From: Himantopus leucocephalus
Taxonomy: Eukaryota; Chordata; Aves; Charadriiformes; Recurvirostridae
Assembly (NCBI GenBank): GCA_003993805.1
Contig: RSEF01000001.1
Coordinates: 190,012,493 to 190,076,492 of the forward strand
Direction: 5' to 3'
Length of the DNA stretch: 64,000 nucleotides
In this document: positions 25,701 through 38,022 of the stretch, in pieces
How positions within the stretch are numbered: the first letter of the stretch is position 1
Layout: each line of letters starts with the position of its first letter
The notes under the pieces: generated by a model
Seen by the model: only the letters and a program-made list of their open reading frames with translations
Database searches by the model: none
What the model was told of the DNA's origin: nothing
Made by a program: the position numbers and the translations under genes

Positions 25701-28700
25701 GTCTACGTTTTTTGGCTATTTCCAGAAACAGAAAGTCGCCCCCCCCTGCAGAAAGTCCCCCCCCTTATCCACTTGCAGTTTTATGAAGACTTTCAGGAAA
25801 TGATTGTGAGATCCATAATGAGGGTATCGCTCCAGGAAAGCAAGCGGCATTTATCTGCTTCCAGCATCCCTCTGTGAAACTTGGTAATTTCTCAGATGCT
25901 GGCCGTGGGAATGTCTTTAAAATCAAGAGGCTGCGTCTGCTGTTGGCACGGAAACTTCAGCAAGATAAAACTGAAGCCTATTTTCTAGTCACCAAGGTCA
26001 CTTTGCCTAGTTTTGTTTAGGTTTTTTAAAAAAATAAACGATCAGCTGTCTTGCAAGTCTGAATTCTGTTGCTCTGTTAAAAAGCCATTTTTTTTCCACT
26101 GAGGTTCTTTCTCCTTTTTTTTGTGTGTAGCTTTTTACCTGCTCCTGTCTATTGCATGCCTTAATTCCCACCCATCACTCACATAAAATTTATTCCGCGC
26201 CAGTTAGAAGCTAATCACCTATTCCTAGGACAAGTTTTCTTCCTTTGAGGACTTGTAGTATGAGAATACAGTACCTCCAAAGCCGAAGAAATCCCCTTCC
26301 TTATTTTCCATTTCCACAATCAGGGTGGTGGTTTGATCTTCTGTCAGTTGGTGACAGCTGATGAGAAAATTCTCAGAGAAAAAAAGAAACACCTTGTCAG
26401 CATGTCAAACACCCGAGAAGAATTTGAGAGCAGGAAGGAAGATTGCTGCCTTTGGCCCCCGGAGGAGGGCAGGGTTCAGTTTTCAGGGAGGTCGTGGAGC
26501 ATGACTGATGCATTCAGGGACCTTCCATGGACTTCAGCATCTGTCTGAAGCTTTGCACTCCTCCAGGTTGTTAAAGGTCAGTCTACAGGACTGGTTTGTA
26601 GATAAACTACGGTGAGGAATTTGGTGTTGAAGACTTGGGAAGATTTCAGCAGTAGTTCAACTCCTTTATGTGTCCAGCAGACATGGGAGATGCCTTGAAG
26701 CCAAGCCAAAGCTTTGGTAGAGCTAGCATGTCATTTATTTAAACTATATTTTGCATGATAAAGATGAAGCAGCAGAATTAGGCAAAAGGAAAAAATATGC
26801 AAATTGTTTTTCTATGGATTTATGTATTGATTTCTTGAAAACCGTTGCTGACACTTTAATTTAGGACTGTTTTTTATATTTTGGGATACCTTGCACTCTT
26901 CCTTTTTGTTAGTGCATGTAGAACCACCTTTGCATTAGAAATAAATTATTTCGTGACCTTGCTATTAGAGAGGTAATGTAATTTGTCTTAATTGAATCAC
27001 TACCTTCTACTCCTTAATTCAATGTTGTTTTCCCTGTGTGTAATTCTCATTACGCACTAGCATCAAAGGGAGCTGTAGTAAACCTGGGCTCTTCTGCAGT
27101 CCTAAAAGTGTACAAAGTTATTCCCGTGTCTTGCAACAGCAGAGCTACAGGAAGTTTTAGCCTGGCTTTCGACAGGGATCCAGGTGCTTTTGATGAAATC
27201 AAGAACATTATAGAAGGTGAAATTTTCACCTCTCAACAGTTATATATACATCAGCGTACATTAGTAGTAGCTTTTAAAACTGAATAAAATGCTTGTTAAT
27301 GAAATCACAACCATTTGCAAAGAAGTGGTGACGGTTTCTGCAAAAATGCGTTTCAAATTAGATTTGTTTGCAGTTGCATGAATGCTTTTGTCTCTGAAAG
27401 CATATTATATATTTGTCCCAGCCTTTCCTTTTCACCACCGTTGCAGGAAACAAAATCCGTGCTTTGTACCTCCATAAGGTATGAGTTGGAAGCAGGCGTT
27501 AACAATGGCTTTAAAATAAAAGGCCACGAGAAGTGATATTTACTCAGACTCTTCCAGCCCAAAACTGTTATTAATTTAAAGAAAACCACACCTAAAGTGT
27601 CTTACCACAAGCGAATGCTTTTCTGTTCATCTCTTGTCTTTTGGAAGCGTAGTGTGTCAGCAAGTTCCTGGGATGGTCTGGCGCTGAGTTCAAGCGACCG
27701 GGTACGCCCCTGCCATGGGGGTTTCTCTGCCTGTAGACAGACACAGTGATTGTTGGAGTATGGGTATGATGGTTGTTTCTAGGCATGGTCAATATACAGT
27801 TTAACCCTGCANGTATGATGGTTGTTTCTAGGCATGGTCAATATACAGTTTAACCTTGCAGAGCAGATCACATCTGGTCATACGGATCAAACCAGCTGCT
27901 GCCAAAATGGGTGACAGCAGCACTATTCGGTACCACGGGAAACATGCGGGTCAGCGGTGAAGGGTGTTTCTGTACCATGTGGATGTCTGGGCTTGTGTAA
28001 TTAGGTTTCACAGCAGNAGACAGACACAGTGATTGTTGGAGTATGGGTATGATGGTTGTTTCTAGGCATGGTCAATATACAGTTTAACCCTGCAGAGCAG
28101 ATCACATCTGGTCATACGGATCAAACCAGCTGCTGCCGAAATGGGTGACAGCAGCACTATTCGGTACCACGGGAAGCATACGGGTCAGCAGTGAAGGGTG
28201 TTTTGGTACCATGTGGATGTCTGGGCTTGTGTAATTAGGTTTCACAGAGATGAGTAGGGTGTAATATAACTGGGGCTTTGAGAAACTGAGCTGAAAACAC
28301 GTGACAACCAGTTGGGTTTATCTGCGTTTCGTGTATTACTCTGAAACAGTTTTTTATGACTTGTCCCCACTAAAGAATAACAGCAGCACTGGAGTTGGTT
28401 TTGCCTCTCAGAGGCCAAGTCAGTGACGTGAGTGTCAGTCATTAGAGAAGGATGGTGCTGAGCCAGAGTAATTTTTTTATCCAGAAGGAGCTAACATGAG
28501 GCACAGGCAATTTGATACGTTGCTGTAGATGCTGCAGCTATTGAGCTGGTGCAACAGCAGAAGCAGGGTGGAAGGAGCGCCTCGCTTCGAAGACGTGGTG
28601 GGGAGGCGGTTGGCCATTTGCTGATGAGCATGTAGGAGAGAGACGCCTACGTCAGAAATAGACACCCCAACGCCTCCACCCTTTTATAGTCAACAGAGAG

Positions 28701-31700
28701 GAATAGGTGTTTTTAGGGCATGGTTCATCCTATCGTAGCACAGGAGCCTAAAACTGGGCAGGGAAATTGTGCCCTGGAAATACCTATTTCTCTCTGTTGG
28801 CTCTAAAGGAAACCTGGGGTTCCTAGCTTAAGTCCAAGTGCCTGCACCACAGTTGTCTGAAGTTAGGTGAGATGAACTTCACCCTTAGTATCTATGAACT
28901 AGAGCAGGATGAGAGAACTGAAGTGTTCTTACTTGGATCTTCCCTACCAAAAATCCATAGTTCTTACCTGCTTAGTAGAATACTGAACAGTTACTTGCAA
29001 AGCATGAACTGTTTTGCTTGCAGGTTAGGGGAGCCTGAGTGGAGTGTTGCATGTAATCCTTTTTAATTTTTTTTAAATGTTGTTACGTATATGGGTACAC
29101 AATATATGTAACATATCCCAAAAGTTATATACTGTGGTATATTACTGAAATTGAGGTATGTAAACCATTTTTAGAGCATGAATTGTATCTCAGTAATGAG
29201 GCTGGTAATGGGCCATCTTCTTTCTAGTTTATGGAACATATTGTTGAAAACAAAACCTTTTTTAATGCATACAGTATTTTATTTTTCTTCTCTCTTTACA
29301 GTCCTTATCTTTTTTATTGATGTGGCTTTTATTTAATCAGATCTATTTATTCTTGCCTGCAAGCAAATACGATCAGGGATGTTGGGGTCAGTAAACAAAC
29401 AGGATGCACAACATGAACACGATTCTTTCTGAGAACAGCAGGGACCTCTTGGCCACCAATGATTCATGGTTTCTCACCTCTGGCAAGATGGGCTTGGGTA
29501 GAGGAGGCCGCAAAGGCGTGGGGTAGAAGCTGTCCCATTGCTTGACTGGATATATGCCTATCATCTGGCAGTGTGATTGCACAAGAGGGCTGTAACTGGT
29601 CTGCCCTTTGTTAATTTTTATTGATCTCCTACCATGTTATTCTATTATGAAGCTTGTTTGGTAGAGTAGGTAAGGTATTTATTGGGTTTTTTCTTTGAGT
29701 TTTATTGAGGCTTTTTGTTTAGCAGACTGTCCATGATAGAAGCCCATTGAACTACTAGTTTTGTTTCTTAATTCTCCCTTTTTTCCTGATTGCCCTTTAC
29801 TACGGTTGCTGCTGAGACATGTTTTACAAAACACAGAGCAATTTAAAGTGGTAATTACTGCCTTTTAAAACTTCTAATTGCACTTTCTACTTTCAGTACT
29901 TAAGTTGCAGACACTTCCCTAGGAGAGGCTTACTCCCATGGGCATTGTCTGTGTTGAGCCAATAGCTCTGATACCATTTTCCATTGGTGGTGGTGTGCTT
30001 GGTGGCAAGATTGTGAGACATAAGCAATCCCTAAGCATGTTCATAATCATATGGTTGGGGTTTTTTTTCTTGTGTGGTTAAATAAAAAAAAACCAGCTTG
30101 ATCCGTGCATATCCACACTCTTCTCTGGAGGGTGAGACCAAATGTACATAAACTGGTTTTCTCAGAAACATGTTTTAGCAGCTTTTTGGTTTGTTTTCTT
30201 GTTTTTAAGCTTGCCACATTCATAGTGTGATTTATTTTTATAGTGAGAGAGCCTTAGAATTACAGTTGACTTTCTTTTAGCCTGCTCTGCTATCATCAGC
30301 TATGACTTTCTTCCTGCAAATGACATTTTTAAAGACTCGCTTTGGAAAATACTGTGTCTGTCGTAAATGGTATTTTCTGAAAACCTCTTCCTGTTGGTTG
30401 GTTACTTTTTCAGAGAGTGTGCATATTATTATTACCGGTCAGCTTGATTTCTGTTTTCCCAGCTGCCTCTTTTCTTCTGTATCTGATGCAAAGTAACTGT
30501 TGAGACAGAAAGATGATGCCTGAAAGCAGACTTAGGAAGAAATCAAGGGGGGAAGTAATGTCAAGTGACTAAAGGCGTAAGAATTAGAGAGGGAAAGTAT
30601 TACGGCGCATGTATCAAGCACTCCCTGTTACACCCCTTGCTCTTGTAGCAAATGTCCCCTAAAATAGTGATCTTCAACTAGTGTCTCATGGGAAACTTGG
30701 TGCCTGTGAGAGCTTCGTCCAGTCCCGACAGCCGCAGGACTCCTCCACCCTCAGCTTGATGGGAAGAGGAAAGGATTAAGGTGCTTGCAGCAAGTTGCTT
30801 CCCCGGTATCATTGCCAGCAAAGTTTAGCATTTACTCTGCTGTGTCACTCCTCTGTATTGTCAGCTTTTATGCTGCAAAGTAATGTTGTGTGAGTTTGGT
30901 ATTACCTACTAAAGTCAATATATTAGATACTACAGTGATACTCAGCCTGTGGCCCATAGTGGGACACTGCTGCTACATGGGTTTATGTGCTAAAAATCAT
31001 CTAATTCTTTGGCACTCGCTCCTGGCGGTCTAATATTCAAGTGATGTAGTATAGGTCTGTTGAAGTATTAATCAGTAAGTGGTTAGACTGGATGTAGACG
31101 AACTATCGTTATTTTAATTTTCTTTTTTCCACCCCCCCAGCTTGGTGATCCATCTATTTTCCCTGCTGTCATCGTGGAGCATGTTCCTAGTGCAGACCTC
31201 CTACATAACTACTCTGGCTTAACCTGCGTGGATGAACCCAGTGACATGATCACGGAGAGCTCTCTGGACGTCGCAGAAGAGCAAATCATAGAAGATGATG
31301 ATATCACCCTCACAGGTTGGCAAGAAAAACATTTCTGTGCCATGTTTTTGCACCAAGGTGGCTGTGGCTAATGGTGGAAAAAATCTTAATGACAAACAAC
31401 AGGAAACAAAATTATAGTAGTATTGAATACTGTTAATTCTGTACAAGATGGAGAAAGTGGTATTAATACTATTAGCTGGTGGCTTGCAATCCCAGCTGCA
31501 CAGCTGATAATGGTGAAAAGTTTCATCCATCAACAGAGATTAAGACAGTGCTGCTCAGAGTACCAACAAGATTTTTCTTTGCTCTACGTAAGATTTGTTT
31601 GCTCTTATTTAATGGTTGGTACATCCATATGTAAACATACATACCAAAAAGCAGGAATATGCAGCTTGTGTAGAGGTACTGCTTGTAGCTTCTCAAGGGT

Positions 31701-34700
31701 ATACAATTAGCCATAAAATGTGCACATAAGCGTGACTTACTGGTGTAAGTATGCTCAGCATAGTATTCATTTTGGGTCGCTAATAATGATTAACACCTAA
31801 AATACAGATGTGGTGTGTAAATCCTGTTAGAAAAGGTATCCCCAAAGAGAAAATGATTCTCAGGAGGAAAGCTTAAAGATATGTCACATTTTTTAAAAAA
31901 CAACCCCTCACTGAATGCATGAGAACGAAGAATTTTTTGCAGAACAAGTCTGAAAGGTGGAGTAGATACTTCACAGAGAAAGGATCTGTTTCTCCATCTT
32001 CTTTCAGCCATTAGGCTTCACACCTGGACTGTCTCCAGGGCTGGAGACAGCTTGCTGGTTTCAATCATGCTTTTGACATTATTTCCAAAGGCATACCCTG
32101 ATACAATCTTTTACCACCAAAAGCAAAACAAAAACTCAACAAAACTTGACATGAGGAACAGTTCACAGAGTAGATTGACATGAGCTGTTCTCAGTAAATG
32201 GTTTTATCTGATAAAAATGGCTACTTTTTTTTTTCAGTAGTGAATTATCTGTGAACAGACTGTGACCGTACAAATAAGTTAGCTGATTATTCAAGAAGGT
32301 TTTACATACTTAAACGTTATTTCAAATGAGATCTCGTGCCAACTATTCACTTGCTATTCATATTAATTATTCACACTGCAACTGGCATTTCCTCAGTGTG
32401 TTACTTAAGCACCACTTAATGCGGCTGTGCAAATTTTTCATAGTGGATCGTTTTTATGAATCCATAGTCACTGTAATATATTGTATGTGAATTTTTACTT
32501 GCATATGAGTAATTGTGAAACTCCAATTTGTGAATGCTCTTGTTAACGTTTTTTTGTTGCTGGTCACATGAGGAGGGTTTGCGAATTCCTGCCAGAGACT
32601 GAAAATATGTAATCCTTGTAACTGATGGTGTCCAAGGGTTTCTGGGATACTTTGGAGGCAGACAAGTACGGTATTGTTCCCATCATCCATCGTAGTTCAA
32701 GCAATCTGGTTTTCTTTAAAGGCAAAGTCCTTAGAAAACCAGAGCTGCCACTTTGCAGAGATTATTGTTGTGAAGGAGATATTAACTAATTATCTGTTTC
32801 ACACTCTCCATCCCGCTAGCTACTGTGCATCCTGTGGGTTTCCTTGGAAGGGAAAATGGATGAGCCCACGCCAGGCAGGGACCAGCACCGCTGCTCAAAG
32901 CTCCTGCTCAGGGTGCAAGGTGGGCAGCACTGGCAGCTCAGCCCCCGGTTTCTGGCAGGGAGCTATCTAGCCTGACTCAGGTGGGACAGAATTTGGGGGC
33001 CCAGGAGTGTGAGGGCACCCCACAGGAGCTGAAGAGAGGAAGGACATTGGGGAAGGAGCCCCCCCGTCACCTCCCTGCCCACTGCAGGCAAGCATCGGCT
33101 GTGCCCGCGGCTGCCCACTTGAACTGCAAGGCTGCCAAGGAGGAGATGCTGTTCAAGCATGGCTTGCCGTAGGCTGCCTCTGAAATGGGGCTAATTGTAG
33201 CTGAAATTTCCCACCTACTCTATTTTTCAGCTGCACTTCACCCCCCCTCCTTCTTTGAAGTTCCCTTCTTGATTTTTTTTCATGGAACGTGTTTGGTCTT
33301 AACAGTGAAATGGGTTGTTATGCTCTTTGAAGTTTGTACCAGTCTTTTCAGTCACTTCCACGTTATGCCTTTGAGAGACGATCAGGCATTATAAAGACTG
33401 TACTAATTCCACATTAAAATATTCATAAAACTGAAGTTCACAGCAAAACGAAACTGAAACCGCCATCATTTGTGACTAAACGTTACTGAGAAATGGCTGC
33501 TTAATGTGCAGGATTTGATTATTTTTTTTTAAAGTTACCAGTTGTTCAGTACTGTTTTATGGCTCTGTCATACATTAAGCTTGTCTTTTCTCCTAAACTA
33601 ACAGAAATTAGCACTAGGTCTCCTGAAACTGAAGCAATTAGTTTTTAGGGGTCTGTCTGCAGAATGATGGATGCTGATAGGTTTTTCCATCTATAGGATG
33701 TAGCTTCAGCCCTTCAAAACCACTGCTATCGTGCATTGGTGATTACTTACCTGAAGTATAAATTATACCCTGCAGAAAACTGTAAGAACAGCATCTGTCT
33801 CACAGGAAACCCTGCTGAAAGATGGCTAACAACCAGCTTTTTAGTTACGTTAACGCTTGTGCTGTAGATTTTTTTATAATGAATAGGCAGACCTGCCTTA
33901 TCACCTTCCTCTTTAAAAGCACTTTTCCCTGGAAAAACTGCGATGGAAATTTATATGGTCAGTTTGTTGCCAATATTATGGGATTTTAAATCATTAACCA
34001 TCATGTAGTAAAGGGTGATTAAAAATAAATCAGAGCATTTGGCTTTGAATGAAGTATTATCTCTGAAGGGAATATTGAATTGTGCGGGTTTTTTTTCTCT
34101 GAAGAATACAGGGCATAATGTTTTGTGCAGAATAAATTCTAGGCCAACTTGTCAGATGGTACGATTTTTTTATGTGCCTTACTAATGTGACTAATTACAG
34201 TTATAAGGTTCATAGGAAAGAGGAGCTAATTATGTAACTTCCTGAAAACATTTTTTAATTTTATTTTATAGTATGTTTTTTTTAACTTTGCCGTGTCTGG
34301 CCAATTTAATTTAGAAAAATTACAGTTAACCAAACTCTGCCATTTTGTAGTTCACCTGTTCTGGCGTTGTGTTCATGGGATCAGGGAAGTGGCTGCACTG
34401 AGACAGTTTGGGGGGATGTGAAAGGAGGGACAGAAAACTTGAGCTTAGATGCCCTGTGCCCTAATCTGAATAGGGAGCATGGAAGTGTGCATTTTCATAG
34501 ATCAATAACGGTGCTTAATAACCAGTTCAGAAGTTATTTTACAGCATTTTGAAGTTCGGTAGTATTTGGCTTGTACGTGTGGTGAGGCTCTAGCTTTCGT
34601 GGCACAAGCCAAGCTGGTCAGGTAGGAGAATGAAGGCAAAGAGATGTTAGACCAGCATCTTTGGTGATCATTTATGATGCTTCAGAGAAATCCAAAGGAA

Positions 34701-37700
34701 TAGTTAGGTGGAAACTGAACTTCATAGTGTTAATCTGCGAGAATTTTGAGTTGACGAGATGCCAGTTGTAAAAAAAACCAGGTATGGTTTCAGTTACTTC
34801 GTAAAGAAATTATTCACTGCTGCACATAGCACCTGGTTAGAAACAGTGAGGTTTTTTTGTATAGCTCCCCAATGAGGTAATTTATAAAGCCTTATTTAAA
34901 AAAGAAAATGAAGGGTGATGTGTAGGTCTCCTGAAATACCTGTGTTCTTAAACTCAATTTTCCAGTGTCAGTTAACAATCAGCTCAGAGTTGATACTAAA
35001 AAGCAATCACTTAAATTTAACAGCCAGATATTCTGCAAAAGGCAGCTCTGTCCATGTTTAATGGATCTCTTTCTACTTCTGGCAACTTTAGATTTCTTCC
35101 GACATTATTTCGAGGCTCTGCGGTCCCTGTTTTTGTCTATAGTAAAACCAGCAATGAGTTTAAACACAGCTGTGACTAGCACAGACCTTATCTTGGCCAG
35201 GACAAGGACTTGCCACTCCACTGCTGGCCACCGGGCAAGCAACAGGAGCAGGACAGGACTGCTGGAAGTGGTGTAAAGCTTTCAAAAAAGACACTAGGCA
35301 GGAGCAGGGAAAGCAGGACTTTGGACTCGGGCGGGAAGCTTCCAGCGTGAGGAAGCTTCCCACCCGAGTCCAGCGTGAGCATTTCTTTCTCCACCAGGTG
35401 AGAAGAGCAGAAAGCTGTGTTTGGGCAAGCCTGGCGCTGAAGGGGAGCACTGATTCATAGCGAACCTGGATTCGCAGTAACAGGGCTGTAATTGGGTGCA
35501 GATACAGAGGCTTATATTTGTGGCTTGCTCAGATAAACAAGAACTTGTCGAGTACCCTGGGAAAAAATGAAGTTACTTCAGGGTGTGGTTTTCCCTCTTC
35601 TACTCTTCTTTTTCTCCGCTCCCCCCCTGTTTTCCTTTTCTCTCCCCACCCTTTTTTCTCTCACTGTTTTTTATTCCCCCCTCTTTCTTCCTTTTTCCTT
35701 TTTTTCCCCCTCTTTTTTCCTTCCTTTTTTCTCTTTCCTCCCCTTTTTTCTTTTTTCCTTACCTCTTGTTCCTTTTTTCCTTACGTCTTTTTTCTTTTTT
35801 CCTCTTTTTTCTAAAGTCTCTAATTATTTAAGATAACATTTGAAATCTGATGCTTCGTAGAAATGGCCTCCCCCACCACTATTCTTTCCTCTCTGACTTT
35901 GTCAAAGTGTAACAAATAAGGTATTTCATTACCATTCTAATTAAATTTGTGAATGTATCAAAAGTGCCGGTGATTGGAATACCTTTCTGCAACGTTAAAA
36001 TAAAAATAAGAGACACTAACTTGCCTTTGGTAGTTGAGTTGGTTATCTCCGAGTGCTGTCTCAAGTTGAGTGGTGCAAATTAGCATCTTGCTGCTAGTAG
36101 GACGGAGAGGTGGTGCTCCATCTCTTCTGTGCTGTACCCCGCACCTTGGTTGTTTTCGCTCTTGAGTTCTTGTAATTCAACTTGCTGACCCAGCAAAACC
36201 CCAAAAACTTCATTTGAGCAATTTTATAAAACTAAATTGTCTCACTGCGTGATCAAAAAAGTGTGAAGCCTGGCTTGTGTTAAGTGACAGGAGTTTGGAT
36301 CATGAACCAGGGGCAGAGACAGGAGGAAGAACCACAGCCCTTGTTTCTTCAGCAACAGGGAAATATTAATTTGGCTCAAACCACCTTGTGAAGTCATCAT
36401 CTAAGAAGAGGCTTGAAGAGTGTTAGCAAGGGCATTAATGTGGTTAAAAACTTATTTTTGCCATTCTGTGTCTGTGGATAGACAGATAGCTGGCACTCTT
36501 TATGTTTTTTGTGAGCATCAAATTATATTAATTTCTATGTTTACATTATTTATATGACTATTATAAGTTCCTTTCATTAGTCTTGGATATGGATGGTTGA
36601 TTTTTAGCCACACGGTGTAATAGCAATGTAAAGCTGGCAACCTGTGCCTCGCCTGCCATTATTCAGAGTGAAGAATTCACAGACTCCGCTCTGTCACATC
36701 AGCTCCTGAAAGCAAGCAGGTTTGCTCCTTGCACAGCTCTCACCGAGGAAAGAGCAAACTCCTCTCTGCCCGCAGCACTGAGAAGCAGGGGGTACCACTG
36801 CTGGCTTCTAAATTGTACGTGGCAGTGTAAACCAGCCCTGCTCAATGGCTCTGGCTGAGCTGGACCGTGGCAGGTTACCTAACTGTCCATTTGGACACCA
36901 TCAGAACTGATGACAGCTGCTTTGGCAGTGCTGTGTGCCGACATTTAGGGTGACATCCTTATTGTGGTCTTCGTTATGCTGGTAGATGGTACGGAAAGTT
37001 CCCATCCAGTTAAAACTTAGAACCAGAAACGATCAAGTCAGCACTGCCAGGCCAAGCGTGAGCATGCCTGCAGACTGCATGGGCTATGCTTCGTTCAGTC
37101 TCCTCCTCAGCTGGCCAGGCATTCCCTAGGGAATGCTGTTCGGCTCTTGGGGCTGAGATGCTCTGCGGCTGAGCTCCTGAGCCTGCAAGCTGCATGACAA
37201 AGGTGTCAGCGGTGTGCTGCCCTGTCTCACTCTATGGCTTCCCAAGTCAGGACCTTAGCCCATACTCACTACCTCCCCTTTTCTCTTCACGCTGTCCTCT
37301 GCCCCAACTGTGTTTCTTGTTTCTTCATCCTGTTTGGAGATGTCAGCCAGAAGTCTGAATGTCTGTGCAAGATACGGGGTGAAGGGGGTCCTGTAGGCAA
37401 CAGGGTGAGTTCTTGTGTGGGTCAGGGGTTCCCAACGCCTGTCTGCTTTATTCTGTCTTAGCCTGAGCCTCTGACGCTTGGGGCATGGTAGGACTAATGT
37501 CAAGAAAAAATCCAGGAGGTAAGGAGGCTTCTCCTGAGCTCCGTGTGCTGCATTTAAATCAGCAGGGTGGAGGAGGTGGGGCTGATGCGTGAATGTCTGC
37601 ATTCATCTTTGCCCTCTCCTAATGATACCAATTGCTGAAATTGTAAATATTTAGGATGAAANTTGGTTGGTTGGTTTTTTTAATTGTGCGATTGTTTAGT

Positions 37701-37990
37701 GTTAGTGAGCTGGGTGCTTTGTTGTTACTGTGATTTTTTAATTTTTTTTTTTTAAAGTATAGAAATTCTGGCATAAACCTCTTGCTTTTATGTGAAGAAG
37801 AAATGTTCCAAGGTCATTGCATTGTGTTTTATAGTGCATTTTTGCTTGCTCTGTCAGTCTGTCTCCTTTCTTTTTTTTCTTTTTTTTTTTNNNNNNNNNN
37901 NNNNNNNNNNNNNNNNNNNNNNNNNNNNNNNNNNNNNNNNNNNNNNNNNNNNNNNNNNNNNNNNNNNNNNNNNNNNNNNNNNNNNNNNNN

Positions 37991-38022
<32 letters not shown>

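Larger units (their letters stand above)
22711..31140 (+). other. ELF1: ELF1 coding intron 1 (8,430 bp)
   Basis: GT-AG, phase 0. Contains the T runs with N (24965-25177), a tandem CAGAAAGTC plus C-run pair (about 25728-25764), and the N-joined duplication 27735-28247. No nested gene seen. Confidence 0.9.

Noticed and set aside
31174..31371. 65-codon frame as a separate small protein
   Set aside because: Its first 47 codons are ELF1 exon 2; the rest is read-through into the intron past the GT donor at 31316.
35518..35836. Three Phe/Leu/Ser-rich plus-strand frames
   Set aside because: A polypyrimidine tract lacks stop codons in all three frames; the composition mirrors the repeat.
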